Part shown: one piece after another, positions 35,201 through 45,713 of the stretch
Position numbering within the stretch: the stretch's first letter is position 1
Layout of the letters: the number at the start of each line of letters is the position of its first letter
NCBI GenBank assembly: GCA_028753945.1
Contig: JAPNXP010000007.1
Coordinates: 2,356,001-2,420,000, forward strand
Origin: Hexactinellida sp. DTS-2022
Lineage: Eukaryota; Porifera; Hexactinellida
Length of the DNA stretch: 64,000 nucleotides
Reading direction: 5' to 3'
Notes under the pieces: generated by a model
Seen by the model: only the letters and a program-made list of their open reading frames with translations
Database searches by the model: none
What the model was told of the DNA's origin: nothing
Position numbers and translations under genes: made by a program

Positions 35201-35609
35201 AAATGTTTAGCGCAGATGAAAATTCTGCACAATTGCCAGGCATCATCTCGATGTAAAAACTTTTTCCAATCATCTTGTACATCCTTTGGCCAGTGATGTA
35301 ACATCTCAAAAATAGGAGTGTATTCAGTACCATCATAATTAGAAGTGCAATTAGCAACACTACACCTGTTTGGCATGATTCTAGTATATATAAAAATGAA
35401 AGAAAAGATAAATAAAGAGTAGAAGCATAAAAGAGTAAGTGGTGTGGTAAATAGAAAGGCACAAAGAATGTGTAGAAAAGAGATTGATCTAGACTGAATG
35501 GTAGTAAACTTATATTCAAATATTGTGGGTGGTTTACAAAATAGACTTGAAGTAATCCATGGTAATGGAAAAATCAATCAGTGAATAGTCTATAGTAACG
35601 TAGTCGGTG
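32237..35609 (-). mobile_element. Complete-looking P-type DNA transposon
   Basis: Terminal inverted repeats of 32 bp with one difference (CACAGACTACGTTACTATAG... at 32237-32268, complement at 35578-35609). A second, subterminal inverted repeat of 22 bp (TACCATGGATTACTTCAAGT) lies at 32272-32293 and 35543-35564, comparable to the internal repeats P elements use for activity. tatcaatca is repeated directly outside both ends (32228-32236, 35610-35618), consistent with the 8-bp P-type duplication plus a chance base. One long transposase gene fills the minus strand. It is inserted between the left TIR and the gene of the 8.2-kb element. With no inactivating lesion visible, this is likely the youngest element in the window. 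Confidence 0.95.
32458..35376 (-). CDS. THAP-domain P-type transposase (THAP9-like), 972 aa, intact
   Basis: P-type transposases bind element ends with a THAP zinc finger and cut DNA with an RNase H-like core, using GTP. I chose the ATG at 35376, since the frame upstream has no ATG and this one opens the THAP domain. C5-x4-C10, C55-x2-H58 and the AKPTILP motif (~90-96) define THAP. A helical DNA-binding/coiled region follows to ~290. The catalytic core shows LDEIHVQ (D362), CTDDYQLN (D456/457, where the family often has TDG), MFDPVHIVKCIRN (D493) and NDSLEKHFGVYR (E709). The C-terminal part has AFIGGYAVHNIC, C827-x2-C830 and LADRGGLKYPS (~854-864). The length is close to human THAP9 (903 aa). 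TGA stop at 32458-32460. A TATATA run lies ~10-20 bp before the ATG; a spliced 5' exon within 35400-35577 is possible. Confidence 0.95.
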   Translation of the reverse strand: MPNRCSVANCTSNYDGTEYTPIFEMLHHWPKDVQDDWKKFLHRDDAWQLCRIFICAKHFSEQDLLLSVAIPQGDGSIKNFPRKPGLRKGAKPTILPNCPSYLQDQNVLPERLDRDELDIRHFRQALQLSIAEHQTENEKYSVMSIDEMQQKYTILNLYEEWLYFRSSPTTLHIFKKILSGHLLIMSHQIILNEELNVKCFLNGVQIPTRISQITDMRQISQLIQELDTYQKPDDIELGITKAIDSVKYTVGKLTTNEDTTIHDSQTLLNRLQFILCQLENLDMSKTRRRYNVFTLVFSLKAQLISSGCYRYLQSLDCLSLPHPSTLRRLYSNIGLDTNFVDYLKVECQNFVKFKRHVILKLDEIHVQSKYTYKGGRIFGSPFINSDSITSVSQSSDLDPAKTVLAFQISSLFTKWSEIVRLLPCCNAKSSELLPVINQVIIDIESCGLKVIAICTDDYQLNVSLFKSLANSSNLQFSFPNPADPTRAIFLMFDPVHIVKCIRNNWINQKDPLTTLIFPSITDYFNNTFPYQLATASFQDIRNLYKFEQFSNAKTAHKLTSQVVWPSTFERQSVPLALAVWDQSTHNAIFVFNQRNKIFNQTHQFIDLISRFWKMCNIHCPGKDIRLRDSDSKVFKHQDERFEFLAKFCSWLENWKIHSCTGKAGKLSPQTFTSLIHTTKVIPKIINHLTSDECGFSYVLTGFLQNDSLEKHFGVYRLMSGCQYNVSFCQVLESERRIKIGNILKLYQAQDGKYESSLKEFVRGFSVQQDAGVRQSDLNIYSSLLHENFEFSPTVEIRQALAFIGGYAVHNICKNMLYSKKSKFTTYCNHCVSLLTELECFSLECEESDLTLIHLADRGGLKYPSNDVISAVTIQWQILTILEQNPALLRQFIAESDRKVLIQLAISRIEFVSFEFWRNECPDCQKPFMYYLAQILSATTNCLLKNKIRNLNSKRGLNNPTRSNKKLLKLQSK

Positions 35610-35867
35610 TATCAATCAGTATATAATTTAATGACTCAACTAGACTACTGAAATCTACATTTGCAATGCTTACGCATTAATTTATATAAATATATATTGG
35701 CTTATAATACTTAGCCTCAGACATTCCTCATTATATATAGATGGTTGTTATACCTTGATTCACATTACTATAGTGAACTCTTCTTATATACTATACTATA
35801 CAAATTCTGTTGCAATTTCAAATTACAATCTACAATTCTCTTTACTGCAATACTTCGCTCTTGAATA

Positions 35868-38800
35868 ATGGCACTACAGTCCTGTTCAATCGGACGAATT
35901 GAAGAATCTGTGTGTCATAATTTAGTACATACCCATTGAAAAGTCGGGATATTTCCGACTTTAGATCTCTCAAAGGATGACTTCGAATTATTAGTTAGGA
36001 GAACAGGTATTCGTAAGAATAGTTTAAAAACTATTTGTCTCCATCATCAAAAGCAATACATCGACAAGTTTACTCTATTTAACCCTTATTGCTGTGATCC
36101 ATTGGAACATCACATTGAGTAGAAAAGTTACAAAGGTAATAAGTTTATTTGTATTCAAAGTATACAAACTAGACACATTTCATTCAAATTAATTTTAGGA
36201 AAAGTAATAATTACCAAAAGTAAGGGTCTAGACTTAGTATGCTTTGAGATTTCAATTGTCCCTCGGTGCAAAGTATGTTCGAGTTGTTCTTCTGAGCTAT
36301 CAGAAATACTAAGTGGAAAAATAGTACATAATCCCTCTAAAAAGACTATCAGTTCCCCTTTAGAATTAAAGATGTTACCTAACTTCATAAGCACTGATAT
36401 GCAAAGCCTACAGTCAACTCTAACTCAGGTATGTTTCTTTAAGATTTAAAAACTGTAAAATACAATCTGTAAGTGTTTATCATTTTAATCTCCAAGGATA
36501 TGTAAGAAGATGTAATTAGTGGACTGCCCAAATCCTACGAAATATCCCCAATTAGAACACATTGATCACATATTCAAGCTCGGAGAATACAGATTAAAGA
36601 AAAATTAGCAAGATTAGAGGTTGTACTAGTTGTACAACCTCTAAACTTTTACTACTCCCCAGAATTGAAGAATCTCGTGAAGAGGGTTGTACTACTCCCC
36701 AGGATTGAAGAATCTCGTGAATAGCTTATTGAATCTTCAACAGCCTTGAGTATCTCATTATCAGTTGAACAAAAAGCTGAACAGCATGATATAATAATGG
36801 CTTTAATTAGAGAGAAAATTTACCAATCCAATACTACACAAGAACAATTACACCTCCTTACCCTAGCGCCGCAAATTATCTCTCGTGAAACTCTGTCAGA
36901 ATTCTTCGGTGTTTCTGAACACTTAATTTGTGAGTCTCGCAAGGTATTCAAGAAGACAGGCATACTTGGAGAAATTGACTGTAAAACGGTACAGCTATTG
37001 TTAAGATAAAAATGATGTTTTAATTTTGCAGTTATTGATAAATTCTTTCTAAAAATAGGGAAAACATTACCTGATGAAACTATCAGAACGGTTGAGTGTT
37101 TTTACCAGGATGATGAAAACACACGGCAAATACCTGGTATGAAAGACTATGTTAGCATAGCACGTAACGTCCACGTGCAGAAAAGATTGATACTTTGAAT
37201 TTAAAAGAACTATATGCAGAGTTCAAAGAAAAGTACAAAGACTTAAAGCTTTATTTAGACTTATTATTTAATGATTATTGAATACTTTTGCAAATCCAAT
37301 GTGGGACAATCCTCGAATTTAATTGATCCAAGGTTTTGTCACCTTTTGGAGAAGAAATTATAAATATTTTCTTAGATATTAGAATTTTTTTCTAGATACA
37401 GTATTTCCACCCTCCCGCCAATTTTCAAGTCTGTAGGTCTTACCAGTTCCTAAATAAATTGTGAACAAAGAAACAAAGAAACAAACAAACAAACAAACAA
37501 ACAAATCATAGAGATTTGATAAATAGGATAATTAATGTATTATACAAATTTACAAATATATTTTTAGATATAATTTTCTAAGTTTTGCGAACCACGCCCA
37601 AAGTGGTGTGTACTTTCAGATTCATGTGGAACACATACTGTATTTATTTGCTCTATTCATCAAAATGCCATCCTCCTCGTAGATGCTCTTGATACCCATG
37701 ATAACTACAAAGAATAGTTTCTAAATTGGTATGTTCAGCTGATAATGCAAACTGTATGATTCATCAGTGTGAAAATTGTCCAGGGACCGAGAATCTCCGA
37801 AACTATCTCAAAACAATCACCAAGAATAGAAATGATCAGGTAATATATTAGTAATTAATATTTTAGTTACATGTACCATACAATTGCTGTTATTTGAACA
37901 TAAAATTTTAGTAATTTTGAATTCGTTATAGGTACAAGTTGAGTATCGTCAATGGGACAGTACTGATAAAACGAGTTTAGAGACCCATTCAGCTACCGTC
38001 AGCCCATATATCGAAGCATTAATCACGTTGATGAATAAACTGACCTCTCACTCATACATTTCACGAGCTCAAACTTCCTACTATAAAAAGCGAAAAGATC
38101 TGCTTGATAATCAATCTGCAATTGTTTTGCTTGACTTTGCTGAGAATTACTCATTTGTTATCCAAGATGAAATCCATGGATTTCATTGGAATAATATTCA
38201 AACAACTGTGCATCCGATCGTCATCTACTACCGGCAAGATGGTTAGTTAAATATTATTGTATAACAAAATATATATAAAGAAGTTAGCAATAAATTAGTC
38301 GCTTAAATTTAGGAATTCTCTGCAACCAATCATTTTGTTACATTTCTGATGAAACAGAGCATGATGTCATTATGGTTCACTTGATCCAACGATTGATCAC
38401 CCAGCATTAGAGATTCACGCTTCCACAAATTCGAAAACATGAGTACTTCAGTGAGGGTAGGCTGGTCAATATAAAAATAGGAAAATTTGTTTAATTTGTG
38501 CCAGCATATGAACGACTTTGGATTTGAAGGTATTTGGAACTTCTTCGCAACTTCGCACGGGAAATCACCATGCGACGGCATTGGTGGAACAGTGAAGAGA
38601 GTTACTGCAAGGGCAAGTCTACAAAGGACGAAGACAACCATATAATAACACCATTACAAATGTTTAACTTTTGGTCGTCAACTCCTAATCTTTCAACAAT
38701 TAAGTTCTTATCATACAAAAAAAACAAGGTAATCTTTTTTTATAAATGACATGTGATTTATTGTTCGATTATAAACCTAATTTATCTATAGATTCACTAA

Positions 38801-39199
38801 TATACAAACTATTCCAGGAACACGTAGCTTCCACCAATTTACTCCATTAAACGAAACAATGATTACACCCAAGAAAATAAGCGAACAAAGCGATAACAGT
38901 ATTGTATATAATTTCATGAAGAATCGGGAAGAATATTCAACAAAACCTCTTGAAATATCTTACCTAAATTAAGGTGCCTATATAGCCAGCATTTATGATA
39001 GTGACTGGTTTATTGGATTAGTTGAAGAAGTGTGCGAGGAAGAGGGTGACGTGAAGGTAAGTTTTCTGCATCCAAAGGGCCTGGAAGACCAGAAAATTAT
39101 TTCTTCTGGCCATCAGCAGAGGATATCTGTTATATTCCTCGAACAGACATCCTGTGTATTATAACAGCTTCAAAATTTCTTCACTTGATGCAGAATTAA
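35868..39199 (+). pseudogene. Transposase-like gene of the 8.2-kb transposon, multi-exon, decayed
   Basis: Exons inferred from AG/GT borders and protein continuity: 35868-36135, 36199-36428, ~36498-36988, 37059-~37225, 37568-37839, 37932-38241, 38313-38728 and 38818-39199. Landmarks in order: ICLHHQKQYIDKF; KVCSSCSSEL; ETLSEFFGVSEHL; KDYVSIARNVHVQKRLIL; EPRPKWCVLSDSCGTHTV; CENCPGTENLRNYL; IVLLDFAENYSFVIQDE; FHWNNIQTTVHPIVIYY; SFCYISDETEHD; FFATSHGKSPCDGIGGTVKR; and a C-terminal YDSDWFIGLVEEV ... SFLHPKGPGRPENYFFWPS. I know this architecture from many unnamed invertebrate proteins but not a named superfamily. The Asp residues in LLDFAEN and YISDETEHD are candidate catalytic acids (inference). 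Stops interrupt several exons (after LEHHIE, RLIL and NYKE, among others), a 40-bp tandem duplication sits at ~36650-36725, and a usual FSDG is FSEG here. Confidence 0.75.
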
Positions 39200-39409
39200 T
39201 TTCATTAAATATAGAATCTCGAGTATGTAAATACAATATTTTATAATTAGTGATGAGTAAATATGTGAATCTAGCTAAATAGAGTGAAATAACAACATTC
39301 TTGCCTAAGATTTAGAACATGAGAAACATCATTCCACCTAAACTAATTGAAAGAAGCGAATAAAGGAAAAAATTAGTATTTTCGAAGTTTTTCAAAATAT
39401 TTAAAGAGA

Positions 39410-39891
39410 GCAAAATGACGGAAATTTACAATAACTTGAAGGGAATACATGGGAAACAAATCAAACTTTCTAGATATTGCAACATCCATAATACCAATTT
39501 AGAAAAATTAAAAAAATGTGGTCCCCAAAATATCCCCAAATGCTATGTCATAGTTTCAGTTCCAATTTTGAGATACAAAATGTTTTTAAATTCGATTGCT
39601 GATATGATTGTAGCATTCTGCATATTATAAACTATCGTTTTGGTGAATTGAATCCCAATATTGTATAAACTGGCATTTTTATGAGAGTTTATACAGATCA
39701 GTTGAATTTTTAAAAATTTTAATAATTATTTTTGGCAAAAATTGGAAAATTTGTCTCGGAATAATTCAAGATCAACTTCACCAAACAATCTAAAACTTAC
39801 ACATATATAATTGTTGGACTGTGGCTTTCAGCTAACCCACTTTCAGAGAATCGATTTTTGTTGGTGAAATGGCCGGACGATTTGACATGGA
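39410..39891 (-). repeat. Right terminal inverted repeat of the 8.2-kb transposon
   Basis: Inverted partner of 31683-32172. It carries ~20 bp near 39740 that the left copy lacks, and lacks a short duplication present near 32015 in the left copy. The outer flank reads gacctcacag, with no clear duplication of the left flank acacatg. Confidence 0.85.
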
Positions 39892-40382
39892 ATTCCTGAC
39901 CTCACAGTTGTATAGATCAACTTTAGATTCTAAATTATCCAGAAAATCGTGCGAAACGACGCACGAATTATTTTGGTTATATATAATAAGTTGTCATCAA
40001 GCAAAGATTGCTCTTTACCGAATTTCTTTAAACGAATTCAATTATATACAAATGTTAATTTTACGACTGAAATAGACTACTTAATACACAGTGGCAACTC
40101 ACAGAAATCACACAAAAAAGAGAGGTCAGTTTATAATTTTCACTCGAGGGTATGAATTTATATTGAAAGTTGACAATTTCGACATAAATGGGGTAAAAGG
40201 ACATGATTAATCCATTAGGAGGGTTTTTGAGGTTCTCAGAGTTTCGGTTTAGGCGCCATTTATGATGACTTGGCAGTATTTAACATAAAATAAAATAGCA
40301 AATATTTGTTATTTTGATTTAACTCATATTTTCACATATTCACCATTTAGTTTTAACAAATTGCTTTCACGTGTATTAATAC
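39892..40382. other. No recognised feature
   Basis: AT-rich. Short overlapping open frames without a recognisable domain. Confidence 0.5.
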
Positions 40383-40530
40383 CAGGATTGCCAATCAAAT
40401 CCAATCCAATCGATATAAATTTTGGCAATAGATATCGATAACCAATCCAATCCAATCGATAATCCATAAAAATCAGCGATTATTTATTGATTATTTAACG
40501 ATTTTTTATCGATTATCCATTGATTGTGTT
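40383..40530. repeat. One-ended copy of the ATTGG foldback family
   Basis: CAGGATTGCCAATCAAATCC followed by CCAATCCAATCGATA repeats matches the left end of 29488-29942. No matching right end is present, so it is truncated. Confidence 0.7.
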
Positions 40531-40847
40531 TAAATTAATCATATTTATAGAAAATAAATTAGGGTTCTTTATCATGTCTCCAAGATTAAGAAATATGTAC
40601 ACAGTCCGGCCAAAAGTATATGAACAACAATATTAGGAATTTATACATTTAAGCTTATAGCAGCATAATAACATTCAAAATTGCTATTTACATAAAGCGA
40701 TACCGTGTGTAAAGTATAAGCAAATCGCAAAACTTTTGAATTTACATATTTATGCAGGTGTTTAACTCATTAGTAAGAATTATGGCACGTTTTTTCTTAC
40801 TTATTCGTCCAAACAAACAAATATATTAACATGTTTCGCCTTACAAG

Positions 40848-43800
40848 TGTTGAGACGCAGGCTCGGACTAAGATATTATAATAGAATAACCAAATTAAGA
40901 TACGGCTACAATAATACACAACACAAGCAATAGCTTTCCCTATAAATAAGTAAGTATAGTTGGTGAAATCTTAAGACGGCTAACACCATGGGTGGCACTA
41001 CACTTGGAGGTAACTATGTAAGTAACGCTGAGCCCTAACATCACTTCCCCTTCAAAAAGGTTCGCTGTTCGTCTCTCTGAACCGTAGCGGCTTCTTAATC
41101 ATCCTCCCATAACGGGAAATGCGTGGCGTTAATCCGGTTTGCTCTAAGCCAGATACTAGGGAACAAGGTCCACGCGCATCTAATTCCTCTGTCGCTTCAT
41201 CCCTATCGCACCCGTCTGATTCTCGCGGTCCGTTGGTGGGTAGAATGGGGCATTCTGAATTATTGTCTTCGCCCAGAGTCTGGGATTGCGTGATCGTTTG
41301 GAACGGGATGACCTTACAGCGGTCCAGGTGTACAATTCTCGTTTTGCCCCCTCCTACCTCGATTGTAACATTTGGAGGCTTGGCTGATACCACATTGAAA
41401 GGTCCGTTATATCTCGGATCGTGGCTGTCAGCCTTGGCATCGTTACGCAAGTAGACTTGATCGCCATTATTAACATTAGTTGCACCCAGTCTTCTATCGT
41501 ATGTTTGCTTCATGCTATCCCGATACCCTTCCAGACTTGTGCGTGCAGCCTCTATGGCCTGTTCGACATCACGGGAAACATTGTTGTACCACTCCTCAGG
41601 CGACCAATTTTGCTGCGCTTCTTCCTCTATGCATAGTCTGGCGTTGGGGACTGGGTCCACACCATGCATAATATGAAAAGGGGTATTTCTTGTACCTGCA
41701 TTCGGCAGGGTTTTCAGCGAATAAGCGACTTCTTGAAGGACAGAAGACCAACATTCTTTCTCCAGTCGGCGCTCGAAGAGGATACATCTTAAAGTCTGCT
41801 TTACCGACTGGATACTACGCTCGGCCTGTCCGTCGCCTTGCGGATGGTAAGGGAACGATCGAAATTTCTTACAACCTAGCGCATCCAGTACCTGCCTAAT
41901 CATAGTCCCATCCACATTCGGACCCTGATCGGAGATAAAAGCTTCGGGAGGTCCGTGCCTATAAATCCAGAATGTGTTGAGCGCGGTTAGGATGGAACTG
42001 GCAGTCTGGTCCCGCATGGGTGCGATTTCAACCCATTTAGAAAACAGGTCGGTCATTAGCAAGAAATACCGATGTTGTTCACTACCCATGGCAAGGTTGC
42101 TACGTCGAAAGCAACAATCTGACGGGGCTTGTGGGCGGATCGATTGGGTTCAAGAGGCTCGCCGGCCTACTTTTACCTCTCCCGCTGGCAAATACTACAT
42201 TTGCTACAGAACGTCCGAGTATCCTTATTCATTCCGTTCCACCTGAACTGCTGCTTCAGGAGGTAGAGAGTCCTCCTAGAGCCCGGGTGGGATCCATTGT
42301 GTATGGGCCTAAAGACTATCTACTGCAACCGATCTGGGACTAGAATTCGATTGCCGCGGGTTACCATATTATTCGCAATAAAGAGTTGATGATTGCGGTA
42401 GCGTCCGTATGAAATGAGACTCGATGCGTCCAACTGCTTGACTGCACAACTGATCGCCGGGTCGGTGCTTTGCGCCGCTCGAATTTCCTCCAAGAGGGAG
42501 AAACCGTCAGGTAAATTGTAAACGAATCTGTCGAAAAATTCGTACACGTCATTAACTCGTTCAGCGACTCTGCACTCAAGTCTCGAAAGAAAATCTGCCG
42601 CACTGTTGTTGATTCCCTTTACGTACCGAACTTCGTATAGAGATCTTCTAACTCTTGGAAAAGCGCGCAAACTTCGCTCACGGGTCGCGCCGCTTTCGCA
42701 GCCAACGCAGGGGATTGTGATCACTGAGAAAAATGGTCTTGCAGGCCGCCTGTAAGTAGTCCCGGAAGACCCCAGCGCTCTAACTCTCCAGCTGAATACT
42801 TTCGCTGAGCATGACTCAAGCCTGTAGAGTAGTAAGCCAAGGGACGTAATTTCTGATTCTCATCCAATTGGGAGAGTATACCTCCGACGGCCACGCGGGA
42901 AGCGTCGGTTTGGATGTAGAATGGGCTGTCCCAATCAGAATATGCGAGTAACACAGGGGCGTGTGAGGCTCGTTTTCAGGGCGTTAAATGTCTTATTACA
43001 CCCCGCATCCCAAACATAAGGTTCGCCCTTGCGTGTAAGCTTGTACATGGGTTCTGCTATAGTAGCCATACAGGGGATGTAGTCGCGATAAAAGTTCACA
43101 AGTCCCAGGAATCGCTGAAGTTCCAACTTGTCACGCGGCTGTTCGAATCCAGTAATATTTTCTACATTGCTTGAGAGAGGCTAGCGTCCGTCAGGGGTGA
43201 TCAAATGTCCTACAAATTCTGTGTGCTGATATCCTAGCCGAGTTTTGTCGGACGCAATTGGATTTTGGTATCCCGCAGCCGCATCAGTGCTTCGCGTACA
43301 CTGATAATATGAGACTCTAGCTCGGGAGAGTGAATCAGGATATCGTCCACATATAAATGGACTTGTCTCATTCCGCGTAGGATTGTCCATTAGCCTCTGA
43401 TAAGTGGCCTGGCTATTACAGAGGCCAAATTCTATTCGCGTCATCTCAAAATGCCCCCTTGGAGTGGAAAATGCAGTCTTTGGCTGGTCCCGACTAACAA
43501 TGGGGACAGCCCAGTATGCACTTGCGCAGTCAAGGGATGAATAGTAGACTGTCGAGTATATCTCGAGGATTGGGCATCGGGTAGGCGTCTTTTCGATTTA
43601 GGTCATTTAGACCCCTGTAGTCTACGACAAATCGAGTTCCTCCATCCTTCTTCCTGACAAGTATAATTGCGCTGCTCCAAGGGGAGTCGGACGGAAGGAA
43701 TATTCCGTTTTGTAACATCTCGGTCACTTGTTCATTTATCTTTGTCTGTGTGGCTAGGGATACACGTCTCTGCCTGTGTTTGACTACAGGTGGTTCCCCG

Positions 43801-43857
43801 TATCAATTTCGGGGGTCGCGTTTCGTGTGATTGCCGGAGATTTTAGGTTCTCTTTAC
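40848..43857 (-). mobile_element. Ty3/gypsy LTR retrotransposon fossil, 5'-truncated, broken
   Basis: Minus-strand pol parts appear in the Ty3/gypsy order: reverse transcriptase (~43730-43190, with a VVDYRGLNDLN motif), RNase H and tether (~43130-42600, with FYIQTDASRVAVGG and FLGLVNFYRDY), then the integrase core (~42090-41050, with DLFSKWVEIAPM and FRSFPYHPQGDGQAERS) and a C-terminal GPFNVV-type segment. A purine tract just after it is followed by TGATGTTAGGG, a plausible 3' LTR start near 41043. The LTR's other end (~40848) is a guess, because no second LTR is present. Gag, protease and the 5' LTR are missing. It is dead, with about five or more breaks. It meets the second P-type copy at ~43858. 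Moderately old. Confidence 0.85.
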
Positions 43858-45713
43858 CAACTGTTAACATATGTAGACAGACATGACATGGTTATGTTTG
43901 TTTCAGGTACTGATGGACAGAATAGCCTGCGATAAAGGCTAATGATTGAAGCAACTGTGAACCACAATCAATTGTTGATAGATCATTAATCTCATCAAGA
44001 AATGGCTCCAATTTGAACTCACCATCAGTAGTGGAATACGCGATACGGAGAAGAAAATTATTTAACAAATGACTGAATAGATTGAAAGGAAGTGTCTTGT
44101 TGGTCAGTAAATATTTTGATTATGCTAGAAAGTTTAAGTCGACGCTCGGTTCAATGATTTGAAGATAGGAGATGTGATAATTAGAAACCGACATCATACG
44201 GTATAGACCGAAATGGTGTTACAAGGGATCCGTCTGTAGAAAGGAGGACAACACATATGTAAAGCCACAAGATTCAGTCAAATGATTGGTAATTTGTGGT
44301 AAGGCAATACAAGCAAGTCTAAAACTGGTGTATGTTGTTTACTCAGTTTGCCAATTTTTTCTGGTAAAGTTTGCCAAGCATCTAACCAAAAAACGACAAG
44401 AGTCAAAAATATAAATCGCTCGTCATTCAAAGTCAATGGTCTAGAGAAATTATCGATCAAACGTATACCTTTATATGGTGTATTAACATTGAATAATTTC
44501 CAAACATTAAGAAGGGTATCAACAAACTCAGGAGTATTCTTCCTATATTCTGGAAACGCAATTCGTTCTGGATAGTTAGAGCAGATATTGTTAATTCGTT
44601 AACGACTTTCAAAACCAGTTTGACATTTTGACGCTCTATGCTAGACGGAAACATGACTCCATAGTCAAATGAGGAACTAACTTGGCTAAACTTGTTCTTT
44701 CTGAATTATATAATTGACATACATCTTCAAAGGATGCACAACCGAACTTAAGGGGATAATCACAATAAGAACTAGAGTTGTATTTTAAAGCAAGTTCCTG
44801 TAAAACAGATTCAATTTATCGGATGTCACTAATTACAGCAATGGAAACGGATATACTTTGTCCATTAAAATAGGCAGAGGTGGATAAATAAGCATTTATT
44901 TTAAAGTACAAATCTACTGAGATATTTTTTTCAGCCATTTTTGCGAGAACAAACGTCATGTTGCTCTCATTAAGGAAACCACACCTACATCTACTAGGTA
45001 AAAAAATCAAGGTTAACTTATCTTTCAAGTGCTGTAGAGAGTTGACCACAAACTTCTCTTTCTCTTGGATCTCAAGCTGAGTTGTAGTGTTTGGTCATCA
45101 AGTCTTCCTCTTTTGCATCGTATGAGAAGCGATTCCGTTTGTTAGGTTAGGATGAGTAATACGCTGGGCAGCCGGGCAGCAAACTTGGTAAAGCGCCTTC
45201 TTTCAGCTTTGGCTTCGCCCGCGGTGCTTCAGTAAAAGTACCTTCTCCTCTTGGGACTTGGAAAGTGTAGTCTATGTCTTCTTTCTGAAAATGGTTGATA
45301 CATACATAGACCACCTTCAGGTCACCAATATCCTCGCGACGAAGAGCGCATGTCCAGGCATGATTCAGGGTTGGTGGATTTTGAGGAATCTTGAACACAG
45401 GAACATGGTCATCTGGGTTGTAGTTGCTCTTGCATCCGGGGACAGATACATGAGTTTGGTATGAATAGAAGTTAATATGAATTAAATACCAAAGCGAAAT
45501 TAAAATAAAGAGATTTTACGTGAATAGAAGAGTTTGGAATAAAATCTGATCAATAGTTGTATATATTTCAAGAATATTTCTAATTAATGTGGTTGATTAT
45601 TATTATTATTTTTTAAATTAAATATTGTGGTTGGATAAATATTACCATCTTCTCCTTCATCCTTGTTCCACATTTTCTAGGTTACTGTCAGGCCATATAT
45701 AGAGTAGGCTATG
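43858..45713 (-). mobile_element. P-type transposon, family 2, copy B (truncated)
   Basis: Inverted sister of copy A (24358-27313), agreeing at roughly nine in ten positions by eye. The outer end at 45713 carries the same terminal repeat (GACAGTAACC ... CATAGCCTACTCTATAT in its own sense). The C-terminal ~300 bp and the far terminal repeat are missing where the Ty3/gypsy fossil begins. Its transposase relic holds the THAP region (45147-45460, with DLKVVYVCINHFQKED), the core pieces and the YIAGY-type region near 43930. The ATG used by copy A is ATA here, and there are several stops. It lacks the MITE found in copy A. Confidence 0.88.

Larger units (their letters stand above)
31683..39891 (+). 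mobile_element. Long-TIR DNA transposon with an unassigned multi-exon transposase-like gene
   Basis: About 480 bp at each end form a matched inverted repeat (31683-32172 and 39410-39891, roughly 85-90% by eye). Between them lies one spliced plus-strand gene (35868-39199) and a P-type element inserted in the 5' non-coding part. Without that insert the element is ~4.8 kb: TIR, ~310 bp, gene, ~210 bp, TIR. That tight packing argues that the gene belongs to the element and probably moves it. No target duplication is certain at the outer ends. The superfamily is not one I can name; size, lack of integrase or polymerase, and gene content argue against Polinton or LTR elements. Confidence 0.75.

Noticed and set aside
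35377-35577. N-terminal extension of the P-type transposase (67 further in-frame residues, hydrophobic)
   Set aside because: It opens at TTG, not ATG, and precedes the THAP domain, which normally starts at the N-terminus. It overlaps the subterminal repeat region, so it is most likely 5' non-coding sequence.
31683-39891. Reading the 8.2-kb element as a Polinton/Maverick because of its long terminal repeats
   Set aside because: Without the P insert it is only ~4.8 kb, and no polymerase, integrase, protease or capsid gene is visible.
41119-41899. Plus-strand open frames opposite the integrase region
   Set aside because: Antisense shadows of the Ty3/gypsy fossil, whose minus-strand reading has clear family motifs.
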